From Iris pallida (Eukaryota > Streptophyta > Magnoliopsida > Asparagales > Iridaceae): a DNA stretch of 64,000 nucleotides. The notes under the pieces were generated by a model. That model searched no databases, was not told the DNA's origin, and saw only the letters and a program-made list of their open reading frames with translations. Below are positions 12,061 through 23,011 of this stretch, one piece after another; positions within the stretch are counted from its first letter, which is position 1; each line of letters opens with the position of its first letter. The DNA lies in the NCBI GenBank assembly GCA_029216955.1, contig JANAVB010042220.1:14317904-14381903 (forward strand), in the 5' to 3' direction. The position numbers and the translations under genes are program-made.

Positions 12061-13020
12061 TGATGCTGGGATGGTCTATGCTGGTGTTGCTGCAGCGGCG
12101 GTCCCTGCTGCCGAAACATCTGAGCTTGCGGCATTAACGACGTTGGGCCAATGGTCTCACTGCCACTGCTGGTCCTCGATACTGACCTGCCCCTGGTGCT
12201 GGCAGAGCAAAAAGCTGTACTGGTCCTCCTGACCTCAAATTCATGGGACATGTGGTAACCCGATGATCTGGATTTCCACATATCGAACACAGTCCGTTTA
12301 ATGCTCGACACACATCTCTAGTGTGCCCATCTTCCCACAATAAGTACAGCCCGCTGGGGGTTGCTGGTTCTTCTTCTGTTGCTGCTGCTGCCTGGTGGTG
12401 GTGCTGGCCCTCGCATTGCCACATCGTGAATGCGAATGCCAAGGGATGGTGCTGTTGTTCGGGGCGCTGCTCCCTCCTCCTTCAATCTGACTGTGAGATC
12501 TCTTCTGACCTCCAGTCCTAACTGTGATCCTCTGAATGGTGATCTATGCCTTCGGGTTGCCGTCAAAATAGCCTCAATATCCTTAAGCCATGCATCTTCT
12601 GAGATGGCATCCTCCGTTCCTTCAAAACGGTGAGGGTTGAGCTTGCAAAATCTGGTTGATGCTCCAGAATCCGGCCTTGCCCCTCTTTCCAAAGCTGTCT
12701 GCAACCCTTGGTTGAGTAGTACGTTCTGCTCTTGCAACTGAGCGTGCATGCACTGTTGGGCTAACATCTGATGTTGCTGAGTAGCCATCATTCCTCTCAT
12801 GATCTCCAGAAGGGCTGGTGTGTCCACTTCCACAGGGGTAGGTAGAACTGTTGGTGGTGGTGGAACATCTGGATACTGCGATCCAGCTGCTGCTTCCACT
12901 ATCACTTCTTCTAGGGTAGCCTCTTGAGTTAGTACCGGCCCTTGTTGCTGACCATCCTGGTCAGGTTGTCCATGTTGCTGTCCATGTTGTTGCTGTCCAG
13001 CTCTGATAGGTGGGACGAGG
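12061..13020 (-). pseudogene. Gypsy gag (degenerate)
   Basis: The minus strand has a glutamine-rich N-terminal region (about 12900-13020), then the gag core around 12540-12660 (FEGTEDAISEDAWLKDIE; chromovirus gag usually has P and WL here). Nucleocapsid with a CCHC knuckle (CSICGNPDHRVTTC) follows at about 12245-12300, and a long Q/H-rich linker precedes the protease. At least two frame changes are present. Confidence 0.8.
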
Positions 13021-13207
13021 TGCCCCTAAGAAAAGGGACAAGAGAACAATCAAACGACCGACATGAAGGATCAATGAAGTCAAAGGATACTGGAATGTCA
13101 AGCTAGAGTTGAGAGTAACGAATCATGAGATCAAGGAGAAACATGTGTGATTGAGACATCCTATTAAACACCCCACAAGTCTGAAATCAGACCTACATGG
13201 GCCACCA

Positions 13208-13709
13208 CTAAAATCCGAAAATAACTAATTTTAGATCTACTAAAAATAAAACTTCAAAACGAAAAATGCCAAGTTCTAAACTCTCTTAGAATCACAAGGG
13301 GAAGAGAATGAAACCATAAAAATGGGTCCTCATGAAGAAGCAAGATGTACTTGCCTATGGGTTTGGTAGGTGGAGAGAGTAATGAGAAAGAAGAAGAAGA
13401 AGAGTAATGGTGAAGGAGAGTAATGAAGAGAGAGAAAGAGTTGGAGGCTTTAAATGGAAGGGTGGTGGTAGGTGGGTTCGGTTCATGATGAACCACCATA
13501 ACCCGAAATAAACCAACCTAGGCCAAACCTAAAGTAAGCTAAAACAGAGAATAAAAGCAGGAAGTAAAATACAGAAAATTAATTGCAGGAATTTAATTAA
13601 CATGAATTTAAAGATATTTAAATATGAAACAATACATGATAAATATTAAATAAATACATTTAAGCAGTACATGTATTAAAAATATGTATACTGGAAACGG
13701 GGAGTGACA
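13208..13709 (-). repeat. Right LTR arm (5' LTR) of the gypsy element
   Basis: On the minus strand it starts TGTCACTCCCCG at 13709 and matches the left arm to TTCGGATTTTAG at 13208. Orientation is correct for a 5' LTR of the minus-strand gag-pol. It contains pyrimidine-rich sequence around 13380-13440. The true LTR may extend to about 13016, where a degenerate TATCAGAGC-like primer site occurs; in that case the left arm is shorter than the full LTR. Confidence 0.8.
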
Positions 13710-13714
13710 TGAGG

Positions 13715-15723
13715 TGCCCTTGATAATCTTTGGAGAGAAGCCTTATTGTCAGCCTGTTATATCCTTAACAGGATACCCAGTAAGTCTAATGATAAGACAC
13801 CATATGAGTTATGGAACGGCTGAACTCCCAAGATTAATTACCTTAAAGTTTGGGGATGTCTAGCTAAAGTAGGAATTCCTTAACCCAAAAAGAAGAAGAT
13901 TGGACCTAAGACTGTAGATGTTGTGTTCATAGGATGCCCTAGATAGCAATGCCAATAGATTTCTTGTAACTCATTCTGAAGTAAATAAAATCTCTAATAA
14001 TATAATTATAGAAGCTAGAGATGCAGTTTACTTTGAGAATATATTTTTCTTTAAGGATAGAACTTCATCATCTTCCTTCAACCCTTCTCTACTCCATCTA
14101 CTAGTTCTCATGTTCAAATATCAAGTTCACAACCTGAACAAGATATAGAACCTAGAAGGAGTAAAAGATAAAGAATTGAAAATAATTTAGGAGAAGGATT
14201 CTTCAAATTTTTGATAGAGGGTGATCCCTCATGAAGAAGCTATATCTCATGATGCCCTTTTCTGGAAAGAATCTATTAACAATGAGTACAACTCCATTAT
14301 GGAGAATAAAACTTGGTTTTAAGCAGACCTACCTTTAGATAATATGGATCTTCAAAAAGAAACTTAGAGCCGATTGTACCATAGAGAAATACATGACTAG
14401 ATTAGTAGCCAAAGGTTTTACCAAAAAAAGGATTAGATTATTTTGATATCTAATCTCCTATAGCTAGGATCACTTCTATTACAACTCTTCTAGTTTTAGC
14501 TTCCATTCATGATATGCTAATCCATCAAATAGATATAAAGACACCATTTCTAAATCGAGATTTAGAGGAGAAATAATATGGAGCAACCTGAAGGTTTCAT
14601 TGCTAAAGGTCAAGAAAAGAAGGTTTATAGATTAGTAAAATCACTTTATGGCCTAAAGCAAGCTCCCAAGCAATGGCACAACAAATTTGACAAAGTCATT
14701 TTAGAATTTGGTTTTCTGCCAAACGAATATGACAAATGTTTGTTTTCTAAAAATACAAATAGAAGTTGTGTCATCTTATGCTTGTATGTTGATGATATCC
14801 TTATTCTAGGATCCTCACTGGAATTGATAAATAACACTAAGATTTATTTATCTAACTAGTTTGACATAAAAGATTTAGGTGAAGCCAACTTGATCCTATG
14901 GATGTAAGTGTCCAAATGCAAAGAGGGATATACTCTATCCTTAGCACATTCAATTGAGAAAATGCTAAAAAAGTTTGAGTATTTTGACAAAAAAAAACTG
15001 CCCTTACTCCTTATGACAGTAATGTTGTTCTTAAAAAAATGAAGGATCACCTATAGAACAACATAGATATTCGCAGATGATAGGGTCTCTTATGTAGATA
15101 ACAAATAGGACCAGACCCGATATTGCATTTGCTATTGGAAGACTAAGTAGATATACTAGTAACCTAAATCAGTCACATTGGACTAGACAGAGTATTTAGA
15201 TATATTAAGGGTACTCTAGATTATAAACTTCATTGTACTAGACACCTTGATATCATAGAAGGTTACTCAGATACAAATTGGGTAACTGATTCACATGATG
15301 GAAAATCCACTACTGGATATATTTTTACCCTAGAAGGAGCTGCAATCTCATGGAGATCATGTAAACAAACTATCATTGCCAGAAGTACAATGGACTCTGA
15401 GATGATAGCTTGGACACTACTTGTACAAAGCAGAATGGCTTAGAAATCTTATTATGCATATACCTATTTTTGATAGTCATGTTCCTGTAATTTTTATAAA
15501 CTATGATAATAAATCTGTTATAGAACTACTAAAGCATGATTCTGCGAATGCTAAGATGAATAGGCACCTACAGCTGTGCTTCAAATCAATAAAGAGCCTA
15601 TTAGGAAAATATGTGGTTTTTGACTATATACAGTCAGAAAAGAACCTTGCAGACCACTTGACGAAGGGTCTGTCTAGGACATTGATCCTAGAATCATTGA
15701 GGGGGATAGGGTTAAGCCCATAA
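13715..15723 (+). pseudogene. Copia-A integrase end, reverse transcriptase and RNase H
   Basis: This continues the integrase split at 5753 (LWREALLSACYILNRIPSKS). The RT palm at 14578-14859 keeps LYGLKQAPKQWHNKFDK and an intact YVDDILILG. RNase H at about 15240-15723 includes EGYSDTNW-like and KSTTGYIFTLEGAAISW stretches, ending with KNLADHLTKGLSR. Stops and small frameshifts at about 13826, 14330, 14450 and 14860 show it is dead. Confidence 0.85.
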
Positions 15724-16344
15724 GTTAGTCACCAGCAGTGGCAATCCAACCGAGTCTGACTGGAGATCCCAAGAAGCCGGTTCAATGGGTAGGAACAAGC
15801 TGGACTTAGGTGACTATTATGGAACACTAACCCTGAGATTAAATTCTCTTAAAATAAATATCCAAGAGGCTGTACATGTGTACATGGATACCCCATCCTA
15901 TGGTGACATTGTTCCGAAGTGATATGGTTATAGTGAATTTTAACTCTTAATAAGTTCAAGCATGATCTTCAGGGTTGACTATCACCAACCCTTGAGGACT
16001 TACCTATATGAGAGGTCGTGAAGGCCGTGACCATAGGACAGAGCGATCATAGACAACTCTCATGAATGTGGAAAAGTACGCATGGCCAAACAAACGTGCC
16101 ACCCGATAGACCCAAGTACCTCTAGCGTACTATGTGTGCTATTTTCTGAATCTGGTTCAAGAAGACAGATTCAAGGCGTAGTCCATCAAGCTCTTCTTCA
16201 GACAAAGACAATAGTCACTACGTGAGATTCAAGACTGTAGTCCATCTCATCTATGCATAGTATATAACTGCCCCGGAATTCTCTTATTCTTCTCTTATTT
16301 TTTTTTCCTTCTATTACTTTGGAACTTGACCTTTTGGAGGGGAT
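15724..16344 (+). other. 3' untranslated region and polypurine tract of copia-A
   Basis: This is non-coding sequence between the RNase H stop and the 3' LTR. It ends in TTTTGGAGGGGAT, the polypurine tract priming plus-strand synthesis. I see no other structure. Confidence 0.75.
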
Positions 16345-17142
16345 TGTTGTAGCTGCTATGCTATGTGTGTATATTCACACAAAATAAAGAGTAAAAGCTC
16401 AAGTCCTCAAATTATAGTCCCACATCGGCTTGAGTGGAAGAGTTGATAGTGCATATAATACTTTGCATCCTTTTGCTTCATTGAAGTCTTGTATGGGTAG
16501 CCCTATGGGCCACACAAGGGCGCCGCCGCCGCCCGACCCTGTTCGACTCGGTTCAGTTCGGCACGCATAATGGGTACGGATACTTGTCCACATCTGCGGG
16601 CGTCGAATGCCGATTCGATTTCCTTTTCGGGTTCAGGCTGAGACCCTAAAAATCTTTTTTTTCTTTTAATTGTTTGACCGTTTTTAAATCCATAAATATT
16701 TGAACGTTGGACAGTTTTCTCATTAAATCCAAACGTTACAAACACGTTCTTTATGTTTTATACAACAATCACTTACATCCTTAATTCTAGGTTTTGGTTA
16801 CAGTTTTCTACGCCTACAAATTAAGCCATATTCTTCTTCTCTCCTACTAAAAAAATTCCTACAAAAACTCTCTCAAATTCTTGTCTCCTCCAAATTCTTC
16901 TTTTGTTCGTTCTTGTTCTAGGCAGATCTAAGTCAAGGGTCTCTCTCTGCGTAGTGTGCGACAAGAAGATACTGGTGGAGCGGAGATTTTACCACTAGGA
17001 GCATTCGGACAAATTTTGTACATAGACCCGGATTAACTCTTAGGAAAGTGCTATGTGCGCGACTTCCCCAAAGGCCAGTAACATTTACTTTAGTTTTTGT
17101 TGTTGCAGATTTCAAAAGGAGAAAATAAAAGAATTTCTAACA
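16345..17142 (+). repeat. 3' LTR of copia-A
   Basis: A 798-bp LTR, TGTTGTAGC...TTTCTAACA, is collinear with the 5' LTR at 1205-2681 but lacks the solo LTR insertion. It has a TCCCACATCGG motif, a CCATAAATATTTG stretch equivalent to the TATA region of the 5' LTR, and the duplication base set TTATC directly after it. Several indels against the 5' LTR indicate an insertion that is not recent. Confidence 0.9.
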
Positions 17143-19120
17143 TTATCAACATAAATCTCTATTGGCTTCTCTTGTGGCATATGAAGCTCCTTCATTATAC
17201 TTCTAAGACAAATCGCATGACAAACACATGAAGTAACAGAGACATATTCGGCCTCACATGTTGATAGTGTCACAATTGATTGCTTATTTGAACTCTATGT
17301 AAAAGCAGTATATCCCATAAGAAACACGAATCCGCTAGTACTCTTTTGATCATCAATATCTCCAGCCCAATCACTATCGCTATATCCGACAAGCTTGAAA
17401 TCATTATGAGTAAAGTAGGCCTAGTCAAGTGTACCTTTGATGTAGCAAAGAATCCTCTTAGCGGTCTTCAAATGGGTAGTTGTTGGTAATTCCATATAGC
17501 GGCTAATGATTCCAACATCATATAGAATATCTGGCCTTGTATCAAGTAGCGCAAGCTTCCAACAAGACTTTTGAAAAGTGTAGGATCAACTCTTCCGCCT
17601 TCTTCGTGCTTTGACAACTTGATTGTATATTCCATGGACATGCTTACGGGCTTGCAATCACTCATGTTGAACATGACATCTTTTGCATAGATTTCTTGGG
17701 ATATGAAGACACCATCTTCGGTTTGCTTTACTTCAATACCAAGGTAGAAGGACATAAGACCGATATCGGTCATCTCGAACTCCTTTGCCATAGCTCTCTT
17801 GAACTCTTCAAATAACTTTGGACTATTTTATGTGAATATCAAATTATCCACATACAAGTAAACAAGCAAAATATCCTGATTCTCGTACATTTTAACATAG
17901 AAGGCATGTTCATGTGGACATTTAACAAAGTTATTATCTTGGAAATATTTGTCAATTCTACTATACCATGCCTTTGGTGCTTGCTTCAAGCCATACAAGG
18001 CTTTTTTCAATTTTAAGACTTTATCTTCTTATCCTTTTACCTCATAGGCCATGGGTTGCTCCACATAGACTTCTTCTTCATGAGTACCATTTAGGAAAGC
18101 TAATTTCACGTACATTTGGTTAAGTTTTCATTTATTTTGAGCCGCTAAGAAATTATTAACTTATAGTCTCCAATCGAGTAACATGAGCAAATACCTCATC
18201 ATAGTCGATGCCTACTCTTTGCTTGTAGTCTTTTGCAACTAATCTTGCCTTGTACCTCTCAACCTCTCCTTTAGCATTCTTCTTAGCCTTGTATACCTAC
18301 TTGACTCCAATTGCCTTTTGCCCTTTTGGAAGTGTCGCTAACTCCCAAGTGTTGTTCTTCACGATAGCTTTGATTTCTTCATCCATAGCATCTCTCCATT
18401 TCTTGTTTTGCGTAGCTTCTTCGAAACCTATTGGTTCACAATCGGCAAAAAGGCAAAAACGTGTTAGGTCATTTTGATTTTCAATTACCTCATATACTTC
18501 TTGTAGGCTTCTCATACGTGGGACTCTTCTTTCGTCCAAGGATGATGGTGGAGAGTCTTCTTGAGATGGTGGTGGCGACATATGTGGGATTGGCTCTTGT
18601 GCTTCTTCATGTACTTGCTCTTCATTATCTTCTTCCATGAGAGGAACCAAGTCATAACTTGATTCTTGGACATTCCATTGCCACGAGCTTTCTACATCAA
18701 ACTCCACGTCTCTACTAATAACAATCTTCTTGTTGCTTGGATTGTAGAGCTTGTAACCTTTGGAACTTGAGTCATAGTCGATGAAGACAAACTTCTCACT
18801 CTTGTCGTCAAGCTTGGATCTTCTTTCATTTGGTACATGTGCATATGCAATGCTTCCGAGCACCTTGAGATGAGAGACGTCGGGCTTTCTTCCACTCCAT
18901 GCTTCTTGTGGTATCTTTCCCTATACACTTCTTGTAGGAGAGTAGTTGGATAAATAGACGACACAATCGACGGCTTCCGTCCAAAATTCTTTGGGCATTT
19001 TTTTGCTTTTTAACATGCTCCGAGCCATGTCAAGGATAGTTCTATTCTTTCTTTTAGCCACTCCATTTTGTTGGAAGGATCTCGGAACCGTTAGAGGACG
19101 ACGAATTCCATTTTCTTCAC
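17143..19120 (-). pseudogene. Copia-B polyprotein: integrase end, RT and RNase H (first piece)
   Basis: Minus strand, right to left: the integrase C-terminal half (CEENGIRRPLTVP, AKRKNRTILDMARSML, 18921-19120), linker and GKSD-like region (18297-18863), the RT palm at 17828-18010 with YGLKQAPKAWY, and RNase H (SDSDWAGDIDDQKS, about 17345-17395) up to EIYVDN at 17143. The RT motif reads YVDN, so the second catalytic aspartate is lost. It is truncated at about 19120 inside the integrase, where plus-strand copia-C begins, and interrupted at 17142 by copia-A. Confidence 0.88.
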
Positions 19121-19149
19121 AAGGATGGACATCAATACTGGCCAGATGG

Positions 19150-21855
19150 TGATATCCATAAAGGGAACATACTTCGAAAAAGCATTTTATACTGAAAGAA
19201 TGTTTAAAATTCAGATTGTAAATTAGTCCAATGTTATTAATGCAATCGCTCATTCTGCTTATACTCTTGAGTTGTGGCATAATAGACTAGGACATGTTCA
19301 TTGTAAAAGAATTAACAGAATGTCTAGTCTAGGACTTATCTACAAATGTGGGAGTAAGGTAGAGAAATATGAAGTTTGTGCTCAGACAAAGATCACAAGG
19401 AAACCCTTTCCTCGGGTTAATCGAAGCACAGATCTTCTGGAGTTAGTACACTTCGATATATGTGACTTCAAACAGTTCTCTACAAAAGTCGGGATGAAGT
19501 ATTTCATAACCTTCATTGATGACTTCTCAAAATATGCGTTTGTCTATTTTCTCAAGGCTAAAGACGAAACGTTCGAGAAGTTCAAAGAGTTCAAGGCCGA
19601 AGTTGAATGACAAACTGGACAAAAACTCAAGAGAATAAGAAGTGATCGAGGAGGAGAGTACCGGTCTCATGAATTCGCATTGTTCTGCAAAGAACATGGA
19701 ATTATCAACGAGACTACTGCTCCATATTCTCCTCAATCTAACGGAGTAGCAGAAAGGAAGAACAGAATATTGATAGAAATGATAAACTCAATGCTGTTGA
19801 CTGCGGGTCTTCCAAAATGCTACTGGGGAGAAGCTACATTGACGGCCACTTTTATTCTGAATAGAGTGCCGCATGCAACTTTGGACGTTACTCCTCATGA
19901 ACTCTGGTTTAAAGTCAGACCTAACTTGAATGTCATTCGAGTGTGGGGGTGTCTGGCATATGTGAAGCTTCCAGATTTGAAGATTCAGTAGCTCGGGACA
20001 AGGACTATGAAGACGATCTTCTTGGGTTATGCCGAGAAGAGTGATGCTCGAAGATTTTTTGATATTTAATCAAATCATATCATTGAATCTCGCGATGCAA
20101 ATATTTTGAAGATAAGTTTGCAAGGCACAAGAACATTGTTTTTGCAAATATTTTGGATAACAATGAGGGTGCACAGAAAACTGAAGTTTCCAATGAGAAC
20201 GTAGTCCAAGAAGAAGTTGTCAAAATAACTGTTGAACCAGAGCTCGCTGAGCCGTCAACTAAGCAAATGAGGAGGCCAAAGGACTTCAAAAATGACTTTG
20301 TCACCTATCATGTGGAAGCAGATCAGCTTACCTATGATGAGACGATGAAGACTAGAGACGTTGTTTTCTGGAAGGAGGCGATAGACAATAAAATTGATTC
20401 AATCACCTCTAATAACACTTGGGTGTTGGTTGATCTTCCTGAAGGTGCAAAACCCATCGGATGCAAATGTATCTTCAAGAAGAAGATGAAAGCAGATGGA
20501 ACTATTGACAAGTTCAATGTTAGGCTAGTAGCCAAGGGGTTTTCTCAGAAGCCGGATATCGACTACTTCGACACGTATGCTCCAGTAGCCCGGATGACCA
20601 CCATCAAATGTTGATTGCTCTCGCAGCAATACATAAGTTGGTGATATATCAGATGGATGTAAAAATAGCTTCTTGAATGACGATCTGACCGAAGATATTT
20701 ACATATAATAGCTAGAGGGATTTATTGTCAAGGGTCTTGAAGACAAAGTCTGTAAGTTGGTAAAATTCTTGTATGGTCTTAAACAGGCTCCCAAGATGTG
20801 GCATGAGAAGTTTGACAAGATAATAAGGTCAAATGGCTACAGGGTCAGCGAGACGGACAAGTACGTTTACACAAAGTTTGCTGATGGAAGAGGTGTAATC
20901 GTTTGTCTATACGTGAATGGCATGTTGATCCTAGGTACGGATATAGGCTATGTCACGGAGACAAAGAAGTTCATCTCGACCAAGTTCAGTATGAAGGACT
21001 TGGGGAAGCTGATGTGATCTTAGGGATCAAGATCATCTGGACGAAAACTGGACTGACGTTGTCACAGTCTTATTATATTGAGAAGATGATCACAGGCTAC
21101 AGGTATCAGGATCTTCCAGTGATCGATACGCCTTACAGGTGTGATCTGAAGCTCAAGCCTAATTCGAGAGAAAGTGTCAAGCAGCTGGAGTATGCAAGCG
21201 TCATCGGGAGTTTGATGTATGCTACTACTGTCACAAGGTCTGACATAGCTTTCGCCATGAGAATGCTGAGTCGTTTCATGAGCAACCCAGGTGTTGAGCA
21301 CTGAAAAGCTGTGAAACAGATAATAAAATATTTCAAGAAAACTCATACATATGTACTGCACTACAACAGAGATCTGCCAGTAGTAGAAGCTTTAGTGATG
21401 CCAGCTGATGCTCAGAGTTGGAGAGCGAAAGGTCCACAGGTAGATTTATTTTCATGATGGATGGAGCTGCTATATCATGAAAGTCGAAGAAGTAGACTAT
21501 GCTCTCTCATTCCTCCATGGAATCTGAGTTCTTTGCACTTGATACCGCAGCAGAAGAAGCAGAATGACTTCGAGAGCTCATGTATGATCTTCCAGTGGTT
21601 TGGGCACAAATACCGACGATTCCGATATACTGCGACAACTAGGCGACTGCGGCGGTGGCATCAAATGATCTCTTCAACGGAAAGAAGAGAACTATGCGGT
21701 TAAAGCACAGGGCAGTGCACGATCTCATCAATAGAGGTGTTATTGCAGTGATTGATGTTCGGAGTCAGAAGAACCTGGCGGATCCTTTCACAAAGGGCCT
21801 CACAAGCGCCAACTGGTCGAAGACAACTTGTAAAATGTGCTTGAAGGCATTCTGA
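19150..21855 (+). pseudogene. Copia-C polyprotein: pre-integrase to RNase H, 5'-truncated
   Basis: This is a plus-strand Ty1/copia remnant. Pre-integrase has WHNRLGHVHCKRINRM (19272), then integrase (FITFIDDFSKYAFVYFL; APYSPQSNGVAERKNR at about 19710), the GKSD linker, RT (20460-21010, YGLKQAPKMWHEKFDK) and RNase H to about 21855 (KNLADPFTKGL). The RT catalytic box reads YVNG instead of YVDD, so both aspartates are lost. Gag, protease and the 5' LTR are absent; the left boundary abuts copia-B. It also carries several stops and frameshifts. Confidence 0.87.
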
Positions 21856-22918
21856 TATTATGTTATTGCAATCATACCATAAAATTTTATGCTATTATTT
21901 CGAAGAAAAATCTACTAGACATCTAGCTTTTGGTTCAAGGGAGGACCACTAACTGGAAAAATATCGGGAACAGTAGATACATGTCCTCTATGGCATAAAA
22001 ATATTACGGACCTACAACCACTGTTGTCTACTAGATGTTTTCTACAAAAAATGGATCTTGTGATAAGGATGGCTTAAATGCCTTAATGAGTTCTCAGGCA
22101 GAGTGAATGCTTGGTGTACTTTACAGGAGGCATAGTAGCACAACACTACAAGGAGTGTAACTCCATGCTACAGTGGGGTGACTCCATCATGAGATTTTCA
22201 GGTAGGGATAATGCCTCGGCTTTGCGAGCCAAGTCACAGCGGCGTAGTACCCGCAAATAGGCAGGTAGCCTAATGATGTATAATAAAATTAAAGAGTTGT
22301 AGACAGCACTACAAAGGGGAGGATGTCCTCATATTACAGTGGAACGACACCACGATGAGGTACCCGGATAGGGGTAAAGCCTCGGCCTCGCAAGCCATGT
22401 CGTTGTGGCGTAACACCACAAGGAAGCCTAAGGCTTCATGCTGGGCAGTTTGGCACTACAAAGAGGCTTGTAACCTTATGCTGCAGTAGTATTACACTAC
22501 GATGAGATTTCCGAGTAGGGGTAATGCCTCGGCTTTAGGCCATGTCATAGCGACGTAGCACCGCAAGGGAAGCGCAAGGCTTCATGCCATGTCTCTTTAA
22601 TAAAGAACTCACCTATAGTGTATGGACAGAGATAGTAGCCCGTCTCTTGAGGGTAAACTTGTAGACGTCCAAAATAATATGCTGAAACCAGGCTGGCACA
22701 TGGCCTTTAATGTGCAGCCAGAAGCACATGTAACTACATTATGTGAGTGGAAAGAATTATAGCTATGATGCAGAATTCAAGGCTTAGTCCATTCTTTATT
22801 ATAGTATGTTCTTTGACCCATGCGGGAAGATTCAAGTCGTCAGCGACATCTATCCTAATGCATGATGGACAGTTACTGTAGGGAACACTCAATCCATATA
22901 TCGAGATATATGGGAGAT
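21856..22918 (+). repeat. Copia-C 3' untranslated region with three imperfect tandem repeats
   Basis: About 1.06 kb of non-coding sequence lies between RNase H and the 3' LTR. It holds three diverged units starting CACTACAA at 22144, 22307 and 22454 (spacing 163 and 147 bp, ending near 22600). Each contains an AATGCCTCGGCTT-like core (AAAGCCTCGGCCT in the second) followed by a GCGGCGTAG-like element. The polypurine tract ATATGGGAGAT precedes the LTR. Confidence 0.75.
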
Positions 22919-23011
22919 TGTTGGAGTTTTTCCTTGAACATGTAGAGAGAGCTTGCTCTCAACACATACCTAGTGTTTAGTCCCACATACCTAGTGTTTT
23001 TTCCTTGAACA
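22919..23011 (+). repeat. Start of the copia-C 3' LTR, truncated
   Basis: It begins TGTTGGAGTTTTTCC directly after the polypurine tract. It contains TAGTCCCACA and a short internal duplication (ACATACCTAGTGTTT twice, TTTTTCCTTGAACATGTAG twice). The rest of the LTR is not recognised; another repeat starts at about 23012. Confidence 0.7.

Larger units (their letters stand above)
7954..13709 (-). mobile_element. Gypsy chromovirus (Tekay/Del-like) with LTRs in inverted orientation
   Basis: A minus-strand gag-pol with chromodomain is bounded by two arms of about 0.5 kb that are reverse complements of each other (7954-8446 and 13208-13709). Both put TGTCACTCCCCG at the outer edge. Normal LTRs would be direct repeats. 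Flanking pentamers are TCAGG (5749-5753, now separated from the LTR by the CACTA insertion) and TGAGG (13710-13714), consistent with a target-site duplication with one change. The host reading frame (copia-A integrase) is restored when both insertions are removed. Confidence 0.85.
1205..17142 (+). mobile_element. Copia-A: complete Ty1/copia retrotransposon with three nested insertions
   Basis: Two related LTRs (1205-2681 and 16345-17142), each TGTT...TAACA, bound a plus-strand copia polyprotein. A polypurine tract (TTTTGGAGGGGAT) lies directly before the 3' LTR. Flanking duplications are TTATA (1200-1204) and TTATC (17143-17147), four of five bases identical, and both flanks belong to the copia-B RNase H. 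Total length is 15938 bp. Subtracting the solo LTR (735+5), the CACTA (2197+3) and the gypsy (5756+5) leaves 7237 bp. No clear tRNA-Met primer-binding site follows the 5' LTR. All coding regions carry stops and frameshifts, so it is a dead copy. Confidence 0.9.
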
